24,501 bases of DNA from Cellvibrionaceae bacterium (GTDB lineage: Bacteria; Pseudomonadota; Gammaproteobacteria; Pseudomonadales; Cellvibrionaceae): contig JAUVQU010000009.1 in assembly GCA_030597965.1 (NCBI GenBank), forward strand, positions 1 to 24,501, given 5' to 3'. Positions 14,914-23,524 of the stretch are shown here, piece by piece. Below the pieces are notes generated by a model. The model did no database searches and was not told the DNA's origin. It saw only the letters and a list, made by a program, of their open reading frames with translations. A program made the translations under genes and the position numbers. How positions within the stretch are numbered: position 1 is the first letter of the stretch; each line of letters begins with the position of its first letter.

Positions 14914-15021
14914 ACCCGAAGGCTGTATTATTGCTGGTGATGAGAATTTTTTAATTTTTTTCAGGTGTGTCAAGAGCTTGCTTGGACTTTCGTGATCTAA
15001 CTGCAGTTTCTAGATTAAAGC
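14909..15021. repeat. Short non-coding element filling the tadA-mltF gap (copy B)
   Basis: The right part (14934-15020) is the reverse-orientation match of 9224-9310 at about 65 of 87 positions. The longest exact shared blocks are GTCAAGAGCTTG and ACTTTCGTGATC. The left end GTTAAACCCGAAGGCTGTA resembles the left end of copy A, and the right end CTGCAGTTTCTAGATTAAAG resembles copy A's right end, so B is a shorter (about 113 bp) version with the same boundaries. It begins two bases before the tadA stop codon and ends just past the mltF stop, filling the space between the two convergent genes. T-rich tracts at 14947-14961 could aid termination. Confidence 0.55.
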
Positions 15022-16505
15022 ACAGACATGGCTTTGATATTGTCTGTATCGTACTGTGTATTAGGTGCGATCTCCGTATCTTTTTCCTTTTGAATCGTCG
15101 CTAAGTGACGCTGTTGTAATTGATCCTGCCAGGCGATGGTTTTATAGAAACTGCGTATGTTTTGTACGTAGTACACGGGTTCCCAGCCGCGGGCGTAGCC
15201 GTATCTTGCTTTGCTGTAGTATTTGCGCTTTGTAAGCAGGGGCAGGTGCTCGCGTACATCGCTCCATTTGTTGGGGTCTTTATCAAGTCTCTGCGTCAGA
15301 ACTCGAGCGTCTTCTAAGTGACCGTAGCCGACATTATATGAAGCTAAAGTCATCCATGTGCGGTCATTTCCGGTAATGGTTTTAGGTAGTCGGTTATAAA
15401 TTTTTTTAAAGTAGATGGCGCCTCCATCAATGCTTTGCACCGGGTCTAGTCGGTCGGTTACACCCACTTCTTTTGCTGTGGCGTTTGTTAGCATCATCAT
15501 GCCGCGAACCCCGGTGTAGGAGGTTGCCTTTGGGTTCCAGTGAGATTCTTGGTAGCTGATGGCGGCTAACAGATGCCAGTCTAAGTCATGTTTTTCACCA
15601 GCCTTCTTCAGGGTCTCTTTCCATTTTGGGAGGCGTGATTTTAAACGGTAGCCAAAGGTGAGAGCGCCGTTAGCATCAATACTGTCAACATGACCGTAAA
15701 AACGTTCGGTGAGTTCATTCAGAAGGTTGCTGTCCCTAGCTTCAATAAGAAATTCGTTGGCAACATTGTATAGGCTGTCATCACTGTTCTTGGGGAGTGC
15801 CCAGGCCAGTTGTTGAGCTTCTGAAGTGTCGAAAGCAACGCGGGCGCGAGGGAATAAGCCCCTGTTAAGGTCGAATGCATTAGAATCTACGATTGTATGG
15901 TCAATGGTTCCGTCATGAACCATCTCCACCAGTTCAATCATTTCCACATTACCCTGTTCATGCCAGATTAGTTGAGGGTGGTCTTTTTGTAATTCCTTCA
16001 GGCGTTCTGAGTGGGAGCTGTTGGCGACAACCAGTATTCTCTTCCCGTATAAATCTTCGATTGTCTTTGGGCGTTTCTCTCCGTTTCGATAGAGTAATTT
16101 CTGTGTTACATCCTGGTAGGGCACGGTAAAACGGATATTCTGTTTGCGTTCATCTGTGACTGTCAAATCGGCTGCGGCGAGAGTGGCTGAAGGTTTGGCC
16201 AGAGCATTAAAAATTTCCTTTAGGGTGTCCTTGTCCTCGATTATCAGTTTGACGCCTAAATGGTCGGCAAATATTTTCGCTAAATGGTACTCAAAACCAT
16301 CAAGTCCCTGGCTGCCTTCATAATAGGTGGTGGGGCCGTTACGGGAAATGATGTGCAGCTCGCCACTGTTGAGTACTGTTTCGAGTGCGGTGGGCGGACG
16401 GCTTGTGGTTAGAAGAAGTGGCAGGCATAGGAGTAGAGCGGCGCCACGGAGGCGGCGTTTTATGCGCTCATGGCGGCTGCTGGTGACGCGTGTGCGTGGT
16501 TCCAT
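15015..16505 (-). CDS. mltF: Membrane-bound lytic murein transglycosylase F
   Basis: MltF cleaves peptidoglycan glycan strands to 1,6-anhydro products at the periplasmic face of the envelope. The 496-residue precursor starts with a basic stretch and hydrophobic core (LRGAALLLCLPLLLTTS, about 19-35). There follows a periplasmic binding protein-like regulatory domain (about 45-270; SGELHIISRNGPTTYYEG, LAAADLTVTDERKQNIRFT, GKRILVVANSSHSERL). The C-terminal lysozyme-like SLT domain has AAISYQESHWNPKA with the catalytic Glu at 320, TGVRGMMMLTNATAKEVGV, IDGGAIYF and TLASYNVGYGHLEDAR. The ATG at 16505 has AGGAG about six bases upstream. It is divergent from purL and convergent with tadA, a conserved gammaproteobacterial arrangement. 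Confidence 0.95.
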   Translation of the reverse strand: MEPRTRVTSSRHERIKRRLRGAALLLCLPLLLTTSRPPTALETVLNSGELHIISRNGPTTYYEGSQGLDGFEYHLAKIFADHLGVKLIIEDKDTLKEIFNALAKPSATLAAADLTVTDERKQNIRFTVPYQDVTQKLLYRNGEKRPKTIEDLYGKRILVVANSSHSERLKELQKDHPQLIWHEQGNVEMIELVEMVHDGTIDHTIVDSNAFDLNRGLFPRARVAFDTSEAQQLAWALPKNSDDSLYNVANEFLIEARDSNLLNELTERFYGHVDSIDANGALTFGYRLKSRLPKWKETLKKAGEKHDLDWHLLAAISYQESHWNPKATSYTGVRGMMMLTNATAKEVGVTDRLDPVQSIDGGAIYFKKIYNRLPKTITGNDRTWMTLASYNVGYGHLEDARVLTQRLDKDPNKWSDVREHLPLLTKRKYYSKARYGYARGWEPVYYVQNIRSFYKTIAWQDQLQQRHLATIQKEKDTEIAPNTQYDTDNIKAMSVL

Positions 16506-17000
16506 GCCAACTCCTGTCTAGGTGTTAACAGCTCTTTGTTTTTGACTGTATCACGATTGATATACTTGCCCGAGTATACCGTCTCAACCCCCCAGGTGAT
16601 AGCCATATATATGTTGGTTTTTACGAAAAACTTGTATGAATAGTTATTAATAACAATGAGTTACACGGTTTAGTCTCAAAGTTATCTGTCTCTGAGGATG
16701 GGATTGAATACCCTTGTTGGGCGTGCACCTAATGCTCTAGGGAAGGGTTGGTTTCTCCGGAAACGGTGTAGATCGCATGGGTTTTAGTAAGATCTTGGTT
16801 GGATCGTCTGCGATTGTCGGTAATTGCATATTGAGGGCTGCTTGCTAAGCCAATTTCCAGTACAATGCCGCCTTCTTTCGATGGCTGTATTTAACTCAAG
16901 AGCTCCTGAAGAGTTCCTGAAGAGAAGTGCAGTGTTCGACCGGCCTGTATCAACCTAGAAAGTCCTAGAGAGATACGATAGACAGAGGTTTTAACCGACT
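16506..17000. other. 495-bp divergent intergenic region between mltF and purL
   Basis: No plausible gene is seen. It holds the mltF promoter near its left end, a perfect 12-base AT-rich palindrome GTTATTAATAAC at 16643-16654, and a small GTTTC/GAAAC hairpin near 16751-16764. On the right are a candidate purL -10 (TACAAT, 16861-16866) without a recognisable -35 and a tandem 10-base repeat TCCTGAAGAG at 16904-16913 and 16915-16924. The purL leader from that start would be about 130 bases. The region is long for this otherwise compact window, so a small RNA or extra control sites are possible, but I cannot name one. Confidence 0.5.
16559..16587 (-). promoter_or_regulatory. Candidate mltF promoter with overlapping palindrome
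   Basis: On the minus strand TTGAGA (16582-16587, five of six to the -35 consensus) and TATATC (16559-16564) are spaced by exactly 17 bases. A palindrome, TATACT-tgcccg-AGTATA (16561-16578), covers most of the -10 box and much of the spacer, so a bound dimer would block RNA polymerase. The mltF leader would be about 45 bases long. Confidence 0.5.
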
Positions 17001-20000
17001 ATGCTGACCTTGCGTGGCGCTCCCGCACTATCTACATTCCGCACCGAAAAATTACTGGCAAATTTGCAACAGCTAGAGGTTGGAGTTACCGCCGTTTATG
17101 CGGAATATATCCACTTCGCTGAAATCAGTGATGACCTTACAGATGGTGAGTCGGCTCAGTTAATCAAGCTGCTGAGCTATGGTCCGACAATTGAGGTTCA
17201 GGACAATCCAGTCGGTGAATTATTTTTAGTGGTGCCGCGTCCCGGCACTATCTCACCCTGGTCCTCAAAAGCGACCGATATTACTCACAATACGGGCCTT
17301 GCAAAGGTGCAGCGTATCGAGCGTGGCATTGCCTATTATATTGAGGGTGTCAGTGATCGTGAGGTTATTCAGGTCGCATTATTTGATCGCATGGTTGAGT
17401 CGGTGTTCGCTGAGCCAGATCAAGCCAGCGCTTTATTCCTTCACGAAGAACCACGTTCAATGTCTTCGGTGGACATCCTTGGTGGCGGCCGCGCGGCGCT
17501 GGCAACAGCCAATGTCGAATTAGGCCTGGCTTTGGCTGAAGATGAAATTGATTACCTTGTGGATAGTTTTAACGAGCTGGGACGCAACCCAGTGGATGTG
17601 GAGCTGATGATGTTTGCTCAGGCGAACTCTGAGCATTGTCGCCATAAGATTTTTAACGCCACCTGGACAATGGATGGCGCAGAGATGCCAAATTCTCTGT
17701 TCGGCATGATCAAGAATACCTACAAGCTGGGTGGTGAAAATGTGCTTTCGGCCTACGCAGATAACGCTTCCGTCATTGTGGGTTCAAAAGCGGGCCGTTT
17801 CTATCCAGACCCGGAGACCAAGGTTTACGGTTCAAATCAAGAAGATATTCATATTCTGATGAAGGTGGAAACCCACAACCACCCAACGGCTATCTCGCCA
17901 TTCTCAGGTGCAGGTACCGGCTCCGGTGGTGAAATTCGAGATGAAGGGGCGGTGGGCCGTGGCTCTAAACCGAAGGTTGGTTTGACTGGCTTTACGGTTT
18001 CAAATCTACAAATTCCAGGCTACACCCAGCCGTGGGAGCAGGACACTTTAACTGGAAAATCTTATGGTAAACCAGATCGCATTGTGACCGCACTGGATAT
18101 CATGATCGAAGGGCCGGTAGGCGGTGCTGCGTTCAACAACGAGTTTGGTCGTCCGAATATTAATGGTTACTTCCGTACCTACGAAGAAAACTTCGATGGA
18201 GAGCGTCGCGGTTATCACAAGCCGATTATGTTGGCCGGTGGTTACGGCAATATCAAAGCCGAACACGTGGATCAAAATGAATTCGATGCCGGTGCAAAAT
18301 TAGTTGCTCTCGGCGGCCCGGCCATGTTGATTGGTCTGGGTGGTGGTGCCGCTTCATCCATGGCGTCTGGTTCATCTTCTGAAGATTTAGACTTCGCTTC
18401 GGTGCAGCGCCAGAATCCTGAAATGGAGCGCCGTTGTCAGGAAGTGATCGACCAATGCTGGCAGTTGGGTGAGAAGAATCCTATTACCTTTATTCACGAT
18501 GTGGGTGCCGGTGGTTTCTCTAATGCCTTTCCGGAACTGGCTAAGGATGGTGGCTGTGGCGCTAACTTTGAGTTGCGCAACATCAACAATGATGAGCCGG
18601 GCATGAGTCCGCTTGAAATCTGGTGTAACGAAGCGCAAGAGCGCTATGTGATGGCGATTATGCCAGAAGATCTGGCGTGCTTTGAAACCATTTGTCAGCG
18701 TGAGCGCTGCCCTTACGCGGTCGTGGGTGATGCCACCGACGCAGACCATATTGTGCTGAACGATACTCACTTTGATACCAGGCCGGTTGATCTGCCGATG
18801 TCTATTTTGTTTGGCAAGCCGCCAAAAATGCATCGCACCGCTGAGACTCGCTCTTACAATACAGTATCTTTTGACACCACTTCGATTAACATTTACGAAG
18901 CGGCTGAGCGTGTTCTGCAAAACCCGACCGTAGCCAGCAAAAGCTTCTTGATTACTATTGGTGATCGCTCGGTGACGGGGCAGGTGGTGCGTGATCAGTT
19001 TGTTGGCCCCTGGCAGGTGCCGGTAGCAGACTGTGCCGTGACCACCGCAGCCTATGATACTTTCGCGGGTGAAGCCATGTCGATGGGTGAACGTACCCCG
19101 GTGGCTTTGTTGAATGGCCCCGCGTCGGGTCGCTTGGCCGTGGGCGAATCCATTACCAATATTGCGGCCAGTCGTATTGATGATATTAAAGACATTAAAT
19201 TGTCTGCAAACTGGATGTGTGCCGCTGGCCACCCGGGCGAAGATGAAAAGCTGTATCGCACGGTTGAGGCTATTGGTCTGGAGTTGTGCCCTGAGCTGGG
19301 TATTACTATTCCAGTGGGTAAAGATTCTATGTCTATGCGTACCGCTTGGGATGACGAGGGTGAAACCAAGTCGGTCACTTCACCGATGTCTGTCGTTATC
19401 ACAGCCTTTGCCCCGGTAACGGATGTGCGCAAGACCGTTACTCCTCAATTGCGTACGCCGTCGCAGAAAGATACAGAAGGTAAAGAGATTGGTTCCAGTG
19501 AGCTGATTTATATCGACCTGGGGAATGGAAAAAACCGTTTGGGTGCTTCTATTCTTGCTCAGGTCTATAACCAGGTGGGCGATACTACCGCTGATGTTGA
19601 TTCGGCTGAGCAATTAAAAGCCTTCTTCAGTGCTATGCAGGCCAGTCTTGAGGCTGATCAGGTATTGGCCTATCACGATAAGGGTGATGGCGGTCTGTTC
19701 GCAACAGTCACTGAGATGGCTTTTGCTGGTCACTGTGGTGTCGATATCAATATCGACAGCCTGGGCGACGACGTGCTGGCGGCACTCTTTAATGAAGAGC
19801 TGGGTGGTGTACTGCAGGTCACGAAGGAAAATGTTGATGCTGTTGTAGCTCGCTTTACGGATGCAGGTCTTAGCGTTCATAAGCTGGGTTGGTTAAATAA
19901 CCACGACTCGGTTCGTATTGAGGCCAATGGTGAGATTGTTTTTGAGGAGGCGCGTAACATTTTACAAAGCCTCTGGAGTGAAACCAGCTACCGCATTGCC

Positions 20001-20930
20001 GCCATGCGTGATAACGCAGAATGTGCGAAGCAAGAATTCGATACAGTGACGCAAGCCAATCCTGGTTTGAGTGTACAACTGAGCTTTGATCAAAACGCTG
20101 ATGTGGCGGCACCATTTATCAATACCGGTGCGCGTCCAAAGATAGCGGTTTTGCGTGAGCAGGGCGTCAATGGCCACGTGGAAATGGCAGCGGCGTTTGA
20201 TCGTGCCGGCTTTGATGCCATTGATGTGCACATGAGCGATATCCTGGCGGGTCGAGTAGATTTAAATGGAGATGAAGGTAGCGCCCGCGGCGGGTTTAAG
20301 GGGCTAGTTGCCTGTGGCGGCTTCTCCTACGGTGATGTACTGGGTGCGGGTGAAGGCTGGGCGAAAACGGTCTTATTTAACGCCGAACTGCGCGATAAAT
20401 TCCAGAACTTCTTTCACCGTCAAGACACCTTTAGTCTGGGTGTGTGTAATGGCTGCCAGATGATGTCGAACCTGAAGGATCTGATACCAGGTGCCGAGCA
20501 TTGGCCGCGTTTTGTTCGCAACCAGTCAGAGCAGTTTGAAGCGCGCTTCAGCATGGTGGGTATTGAAGAGTCACCTTCGGTTTTATTCAAGGGTATGGAA
20601 GGTACTATGATGCCAGTGGCCGTTGCTCACGGTGAAGGACGTACAGAGTTTACGTCCGACGCGGCGTTTAACAGCTGTGACAATAGTGGTTTGGTTTCAA
20701 TGCGCTTTGTGGATAATCATCTGGGTGTAACGGAAACCTATCCAGCTAACCCGAACGGTTCGCAGGCAGGTATTACTTCGGTAACATCTGCCGATGGTCG
20801 TGCCACTATTATGATGCCGCACCCAGAGCGGATTTTCCGTGCGGTGAATAATTCTTGGGCGCCGGATGGATGGACAGAAGACTCCGGTTGGATGCGCTTG
20901 TTCCGCAACGCTCGTGTGTTTGTCGGCTAA
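17001..20930 (+). CDS. purL: Phosphoribosylformylglycinamidine synthase PurL (large, single-chain)
   Basis: PurL converts FGAR, glutamine and ATP to FGAM in step four of purine synthesis. At 1309 residues it is the large proteobacterial form with all activities in one chain. The N-terminal PurS-like domain includes RGAPALSTFRTEKLL and PRPGTISPWSSKATDI. The linker has MMFAQANSEHCRHKIFN, the two AIR-synthase-like halves include KVETHNHPTAISPFSGAGTG and HDVGAGGFSNAFPEL, and the C-terminal class I glutaminase has GVCNGCQMMSNL (Cys1149), HGEGR and MMPHPERIFR (His1274, Glu1276). Nothing looks truncated. Its TAA overlaps the end of the convergent radical SAM gene by four bases. Confidence 0.98.
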   Translation: MLTLRGAPALSTFRTEKLLANLQQLEVGVTAVYAEYIHFAEISDDLTDGESAQLIKLLSYGPTIEVQDNPVGELFLVVPRPGTISPWSSKATDITHNTGLAKVQRIERGIAYYIEGVSDREVIQVALFDRMVESVFAEPDQASALFLHEEPRSMSSVDILGGGRAALATANVELGLALAEDEIDYLVDSFNELGRNPVDVELMMFAQANSEHCRHKIFNATWTMDGAEMPNSLFGMIKNTYKLGGENVLSAYADNASVIVGSKAGRFYPDPETKVYGSNQEDIHILMKVETHNHPTAISPFSGAGTGSGGEIRDEGAVGRGSKPKVGLTGFTVSNLQIPGYTQPWEQDTLTGKSYGKPDRIVTALDIMIEGPVGGAAFNNEFGRPNINGYFRTYEENFDGERRGYHKPIMLAGGYGNIKAEHVDQNEFDAGAKLVALGGPAMLIGLGGGAASSMASGSSSEDLDFASVQRQNPEMERRCQEVIDQCWQLGEKNPITFIHDVGAGGFSNAFPELAKDGGCGANFELRNINNDEPGMSPLEIWCNEAQERYVMAIMPEDLACFETICQRERCPYAVVGDATDADHIVLNDTHFDTRPVDLPMSILFGKPPKMHRTAETRSYNTVSFDTTSINIYEAAERVLQNPTVASKSFLITIGDRSVTGQVVRDQFVGPWQVPVADCAVTTAAYDTFAGEAMSMGERTPVALLNGPASGRLAVGESITNIAASRIDDIKDIKLSANWMCAAGHPGEDEKLYRTVEAIGLELCPELGITIPVGKDSMSMRTAWDDEGETKSVTSPMSVVITAFAPVTDVRKTVTPQLRTPSQKDTEGKEIGSSELIYIDLGNGKNRLGASILAQVYNQVGDTTADVDSAEQLKAFFSAMQASLEADQVLAYHDKGDGGLFATVTEMAFAGHCGVDINIDSLGDDVLAALFNEELGGVLQVTKENVDAVVARFTDAGLSVHKLGWLNNHDSVRIEANGEIVFEEARNILQSLWSETSYRIAAMRDNAECAKQEFDTVTQANPGLSVQLSFDQNADVAAPFINTGARPKIAVLREQGVNGHVEMAAAFDRAGFDAIDVHMSDILAGRVDLNGDEGSARGGFKGLVACGGFSYGDVLGAGEGWAKTVLFNAELRDKFQNFFHRQDTFSLGVCNGCQMMSNLKDLIPGAEHWPRFVRNQSEQFEARFSMVGIEESPSVLFKGMEGTMMPVAVAHGEGRTEFTSDAAFNSCDNSGLVSMRFVDNHLGVTETYPANPNGSQAGITSVTSADGRATIMMPHPERIFRAVNNSWAPDGWTEDSGWMRLFRNARVFVG

Positions 20931-22021
20931 TTTTCAATTCGCAGCGGGACCCGCTTGGGTCCCCAGTTTCCTGGCTGTTCTTCGAAAACCCCGGCACATT
21001 GAGTGCCGCAGTAACGGCAATCGCCGTTGCTGTTTAATTGCCAATCCGTCAGTTGGTAGTTGTCTCGCCCAATCACTGGCTTATTACAATTGTGGCAATA
21101 GGTGCTATCTGTCTCCGGGTGCCGAACGTTACCCGTGTAGACATAATTCAGTCCGTTACTTTTAGCGATATGGTGAGCCCGTAACAGAGTTTGCAATGAT
21201 GTTGCCGGTTTGTGTCCCATTTTGTAATCCGGGTGAAAGGCGGTGAAATGCAGTGGTACGTTTGGCCCCAGCTCATTGGCAATCCACTGGCACATGGCTT
21301 CAATCTCACTGTTCGAATCATTTTCGTCCGGAATGAGTAAAGTTGTGATCTCCAGCCAGGTATCAGACTCGTGCTTGATCCATTGCAGGGTGTCTAATAC
21401 TGGAGCCAGGTGAGACCCGGTTATTTTTCGGTAAAACCGTTCAGTAAAGGCTTTCAGGTCAATATTAGCTGCATCCATATAGCGGAAGAATTCGCCCCGG
21501 GGCTCCGGGCTGATATAGCCGGCACTTACCGCCACGCTTTTAACACCAGCCTCACGGCAGGCCATAGCCGTATCTACGGCATATTCCAGAAAGATCACCG
21601 GGTCGTTGTAAGTAAAAGCAACGGAGCGGGAACCCGTTTCCAGTGCGGCCTGAGCAAGACCTTGTGGTGAGGCCTGGTCCGCTAGTGCGTGTGTTTCACT
21701 GCTCTTACTGATGCCCCAATTCTGACAAAACTTACACGCCAGATTGCACCCGGCCGTTCCAAAAGAGAGCACGGGCGTACCGGGTAAAAAATGATAGAGC
21801 GGCTTTTTTTCAATGGGATCTATGCAGAAGCCTGACGAGCGGCCATAGGTCATCAATTGTATCTGGTCATTGTGGCGTGCGCGTACAAAGCACATGCCTT
21901 GCTGGCCTTCCTTGAGGCGGCATTCACGAGGACACAGATCGCATTGTATTCGGCCATCATGCAGCCGGTGCCAATAACGGCCAGGGTGCTGATTTTTTGC
22001 TAGAGTAGAGTTATGCCCCAT
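20927..22021 (-). CDS. amrS: AmmeMemoRadiSam system radical SAM enzyme (AmrS-like)
   Basis: A 364-residue radical SAM protein. An N-terminal cysteine cluster (CDLCPRECRLKEGQQGMC; Cys27, 30, 34 and 44) is followed by the radical SAM signature CNLACKFC (Cys92, 96, 99), which should bind a 4Fe-4S cluster and SAM. Downstream come QNWGISK, AFTYNDPVIFLEYA, VSAGYISPEPR and DANIDLKAF-like AANIDLKAFTERFYRKITG, then FHPDYKM and GLNYVYTGNVRH. The last 60 residues carry a CHNC...CRYCGTQC zinc-ribbon-like tail. This layout is typical of the enzyme of the AMMECR1/Memo/radical SAM triad, whose product I do not know to be established. The ATG at 22021 has GGAA five bases upstream; a TTG at 22054 would overlap the divergent partner. 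Only 19 bp separate it from the partner's ATG. Confidence 0.9.
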   Translation of the reverse strand: MGHNSTLAKNQHPGRYWHRLHDGRIQCDLCPRECRLKEGQQGMCFVRARHNDQIQLMTYGRSSGFCIDPIEKKPLYHFLPGTPVLSFGTAGCNLACKFCQNWGISKSSETHALADQASPQGLAQAALETGSRSVAFTYNDPVIFLEYAVDTAMACREAGVKSVAVSAGYISPEPRGEFFRYMDAANIDLKAFTERFYRKITGSHLAPVLDTLQWIKHESDTWLEITTLLIPDENDSNSEIEAMCQWIANELGPNVPLHFTAFHPDYKMGHKPATSLQTLLRAHHIAKSNGLNYVYTGNVRHPETDSTYCHNCNKPVIGRDNYQLTDWQLNSNGDCRYCGTQCAGVFEEQPGNWGPKRVPLRIEN

Positions 22022-22040
22022 AACATTTCCAGTGGTGTTA

Positions 22041-23483
22041 ATGATGAATGACAATCAAACCTCATCTATAGAAAGTTTAGCAGCTCAGGTGGCTGGCAGT
22101 TTTTATTCGGACGACTCCTTTGAATTACAGGTTGGTGTTGATGATTATCTGGAGCGCTCTCGGCAACAAACCATCTTAGGCTCGAACGCACCGAAAGTGA
22201 TTATTGCGCCACACGCTGGCCATATGTTTTCAGGCTTTATGGCTGCGACGGCTTACAATCATTTACGCCCAGCAAGGGAGTCGATAAAGAGGGTGGTACT
22301 TGTTGGCCCGGCTCACCGCTATTCTTTCAGGGGTGTGGCAACTACCAGTGCTAATACATTTAAAACGCCGCTCGGAAGTATTCCTGTTGATCAGAATATG
22401 GTTTCTTCGTTGGTTGTGTTGAAGCGGGTAGAAAAGCTTGATGCGGCATTTCAAGGTGAGCATTGTTTGGAAGTACACCTGCCATTTTTACAAAGGTTAT
22501 TGAACAGCGATTTTTCTATCGTGCCACTTATCGTTGGTACGACCAATCCAGAAGTTGTTGCAGAAATATTGGAGCAAGTATGGGGAGGTGATGAGACGAT
22601 CATTGTGATTTCTTCGGATCTCAGCCATTTCCACACCTATGAACAGGCTCAAACACTGGATTGGAACACACAAAAAGCCATTGAATTATTGGATGCTGGT
22701 TCGTTGAATGGAGAGGCTGCCTGTGGCTACTTGCCAATCACAGGCGTTCTGCAAATTGCCAAAAGAAAAGGAATGCGCGTTACCACGCTTGGGCGCTGTA
22801 GTTCGGGCGATACAGGTGGAGGTCTCGACCGGGTGGTTGGCTATGGCGCCTGGCGTATTGACCTCCCTGAAAAAGCGAAGACCCCGGAAGCAATACGTCG
22901 TGATTTGATTGCTTTGGCAGCCAGAGCCATTCGCCACTATGGTGAGAATCGGGAGGTGTTGAATGGCACTGCTGTATTCGAAGATTTTCAATACCTGACA
23001 CAGAGAGCCACTTTTATCACCTTAACCTTGAACGGTCAGTTGCGGGGTTGTATTGGTACGCTAAAGGCACATCGCGCTCTGTGTGATGATGTGATTAATA
23101 ATGCAGTGGCCGCAGCTTTTCAGGATCCTCGTTTTTGTCCGTTAAGCAGCGATGAATTCTCACGGCTGGAAATTGCAGTATCCATTCTGAGTCAGCCGGC
23201 ACCTTTGGTTTTTGAATCAGAAGAGGATTTATTGGCGCAATTGGTACCAGGTGAGGATGGCTTGGTGCTAAGGGATCAAGCAGTATCACCACCCGCAGCA
23301 GGTACTTTTTTACCTGCTGTTTGGGCGTCATTACCGGAGCCTGAAGAATTCCTTATGGCACTAAAGCAAAAAGCAGGATTGCCCAAAGGTTACTGGTCTC
23401 AAACTCTAATCATAGAGCGCTATAGGGCTGAAAAGTTTTCTGGGCCGGTGCCCACCAGTCAAGCGGAAGGTGCGGATTGGTAA
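22041..23483 (+). CDS. Fused Memo-AMMECR1 protein (AmrB-AmrA fusion)
   Basis: A 480-residue two-domain protein. The first part (about 45-275) is a Memo-family domain: VIIAPHAGHMFSGF with His58, VLVGPAHRYSF with His92, GEHCLEVHLPFLQ, and VISSDLSHF with Asp193 and His196. It ends RVVGYGAWRID. These residues line up by eye with the metal-binding site of extradiol dioxygenase-like Memo proteins. The second part (about 285-470) is AMMECR1, with the invariant LRGCIG hexapeptide at about 334-339, VINNAVAAAFQDPRF, LEIAVSILS and GTFLPAVW. In many genomes the two are separate genes next to the radical SAM enzyme. Starts at GTG 22032 or ATG 22044 are also possible, as ribosome sites are weak. The activity is not established to my knowledge. 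Confidence 0.92.
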   Translation: MMNDNQTSSIESLAAQVAGSFYSDDSFELQVGVDDYLERSRQQTILGSNAPKVIIAPHAGHMFSGFMAATAYNHLRPARESIKRVVLVGPAHRYSFRGVATTSANTFKTPLGSIPVDQNMVSSLVVLKRVEKLDAAFQGEHCLEVHLPFLQRLLNSDFSIVPLIVGTTNPEVVAEILEQVWGGDETIIVISSDLSHFHTYEQAQTLDWNTQKAIELLDAGSLNGEAACGYLPITGVLQIAKRKGMRVTTLGRCSSGDTGGGLDRVVGYGAWRIDLPEKAKTPEAIRRDLIALAARAIRHYGENREVLNGTAVFEDFQYLTQRATFITLTLNGQLRGCIGTLKAHRALCDDVINNAVAAAFQDPRFCPLSSDEFSRLEIAVSILSQPAPLVFESEEDLLAQLVPGEDGLVLRDQAVSPPAAGTFLPAVWASLPEPEEFLMALKQKAGLPKGYWSQTLIIERYRAEKFSGPVPTSQAEGADW

Positions 23484-23524
23484 ACGGCAACTATCGCTAT
23501 CGAACTAATTGAACAGGGTGTTAA

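Noticed and set aside
16505..16528. Third copy of the repeat end (CCAACT...TCTAGG...TTAA) upstream of mltF
   Set aside because: Only about 16 scattered positions match with gaps, and the sequence is accounted for by the mltF ribosome site and leader; probably chance.
18387..19232. 281-codon open frame on the minus strand inside purL
   Set aside because: It is fully antisense to conserved PurL catalytic sequence, rich in His, Arg and Thr as expected of a shadow frame, and resembles no family.
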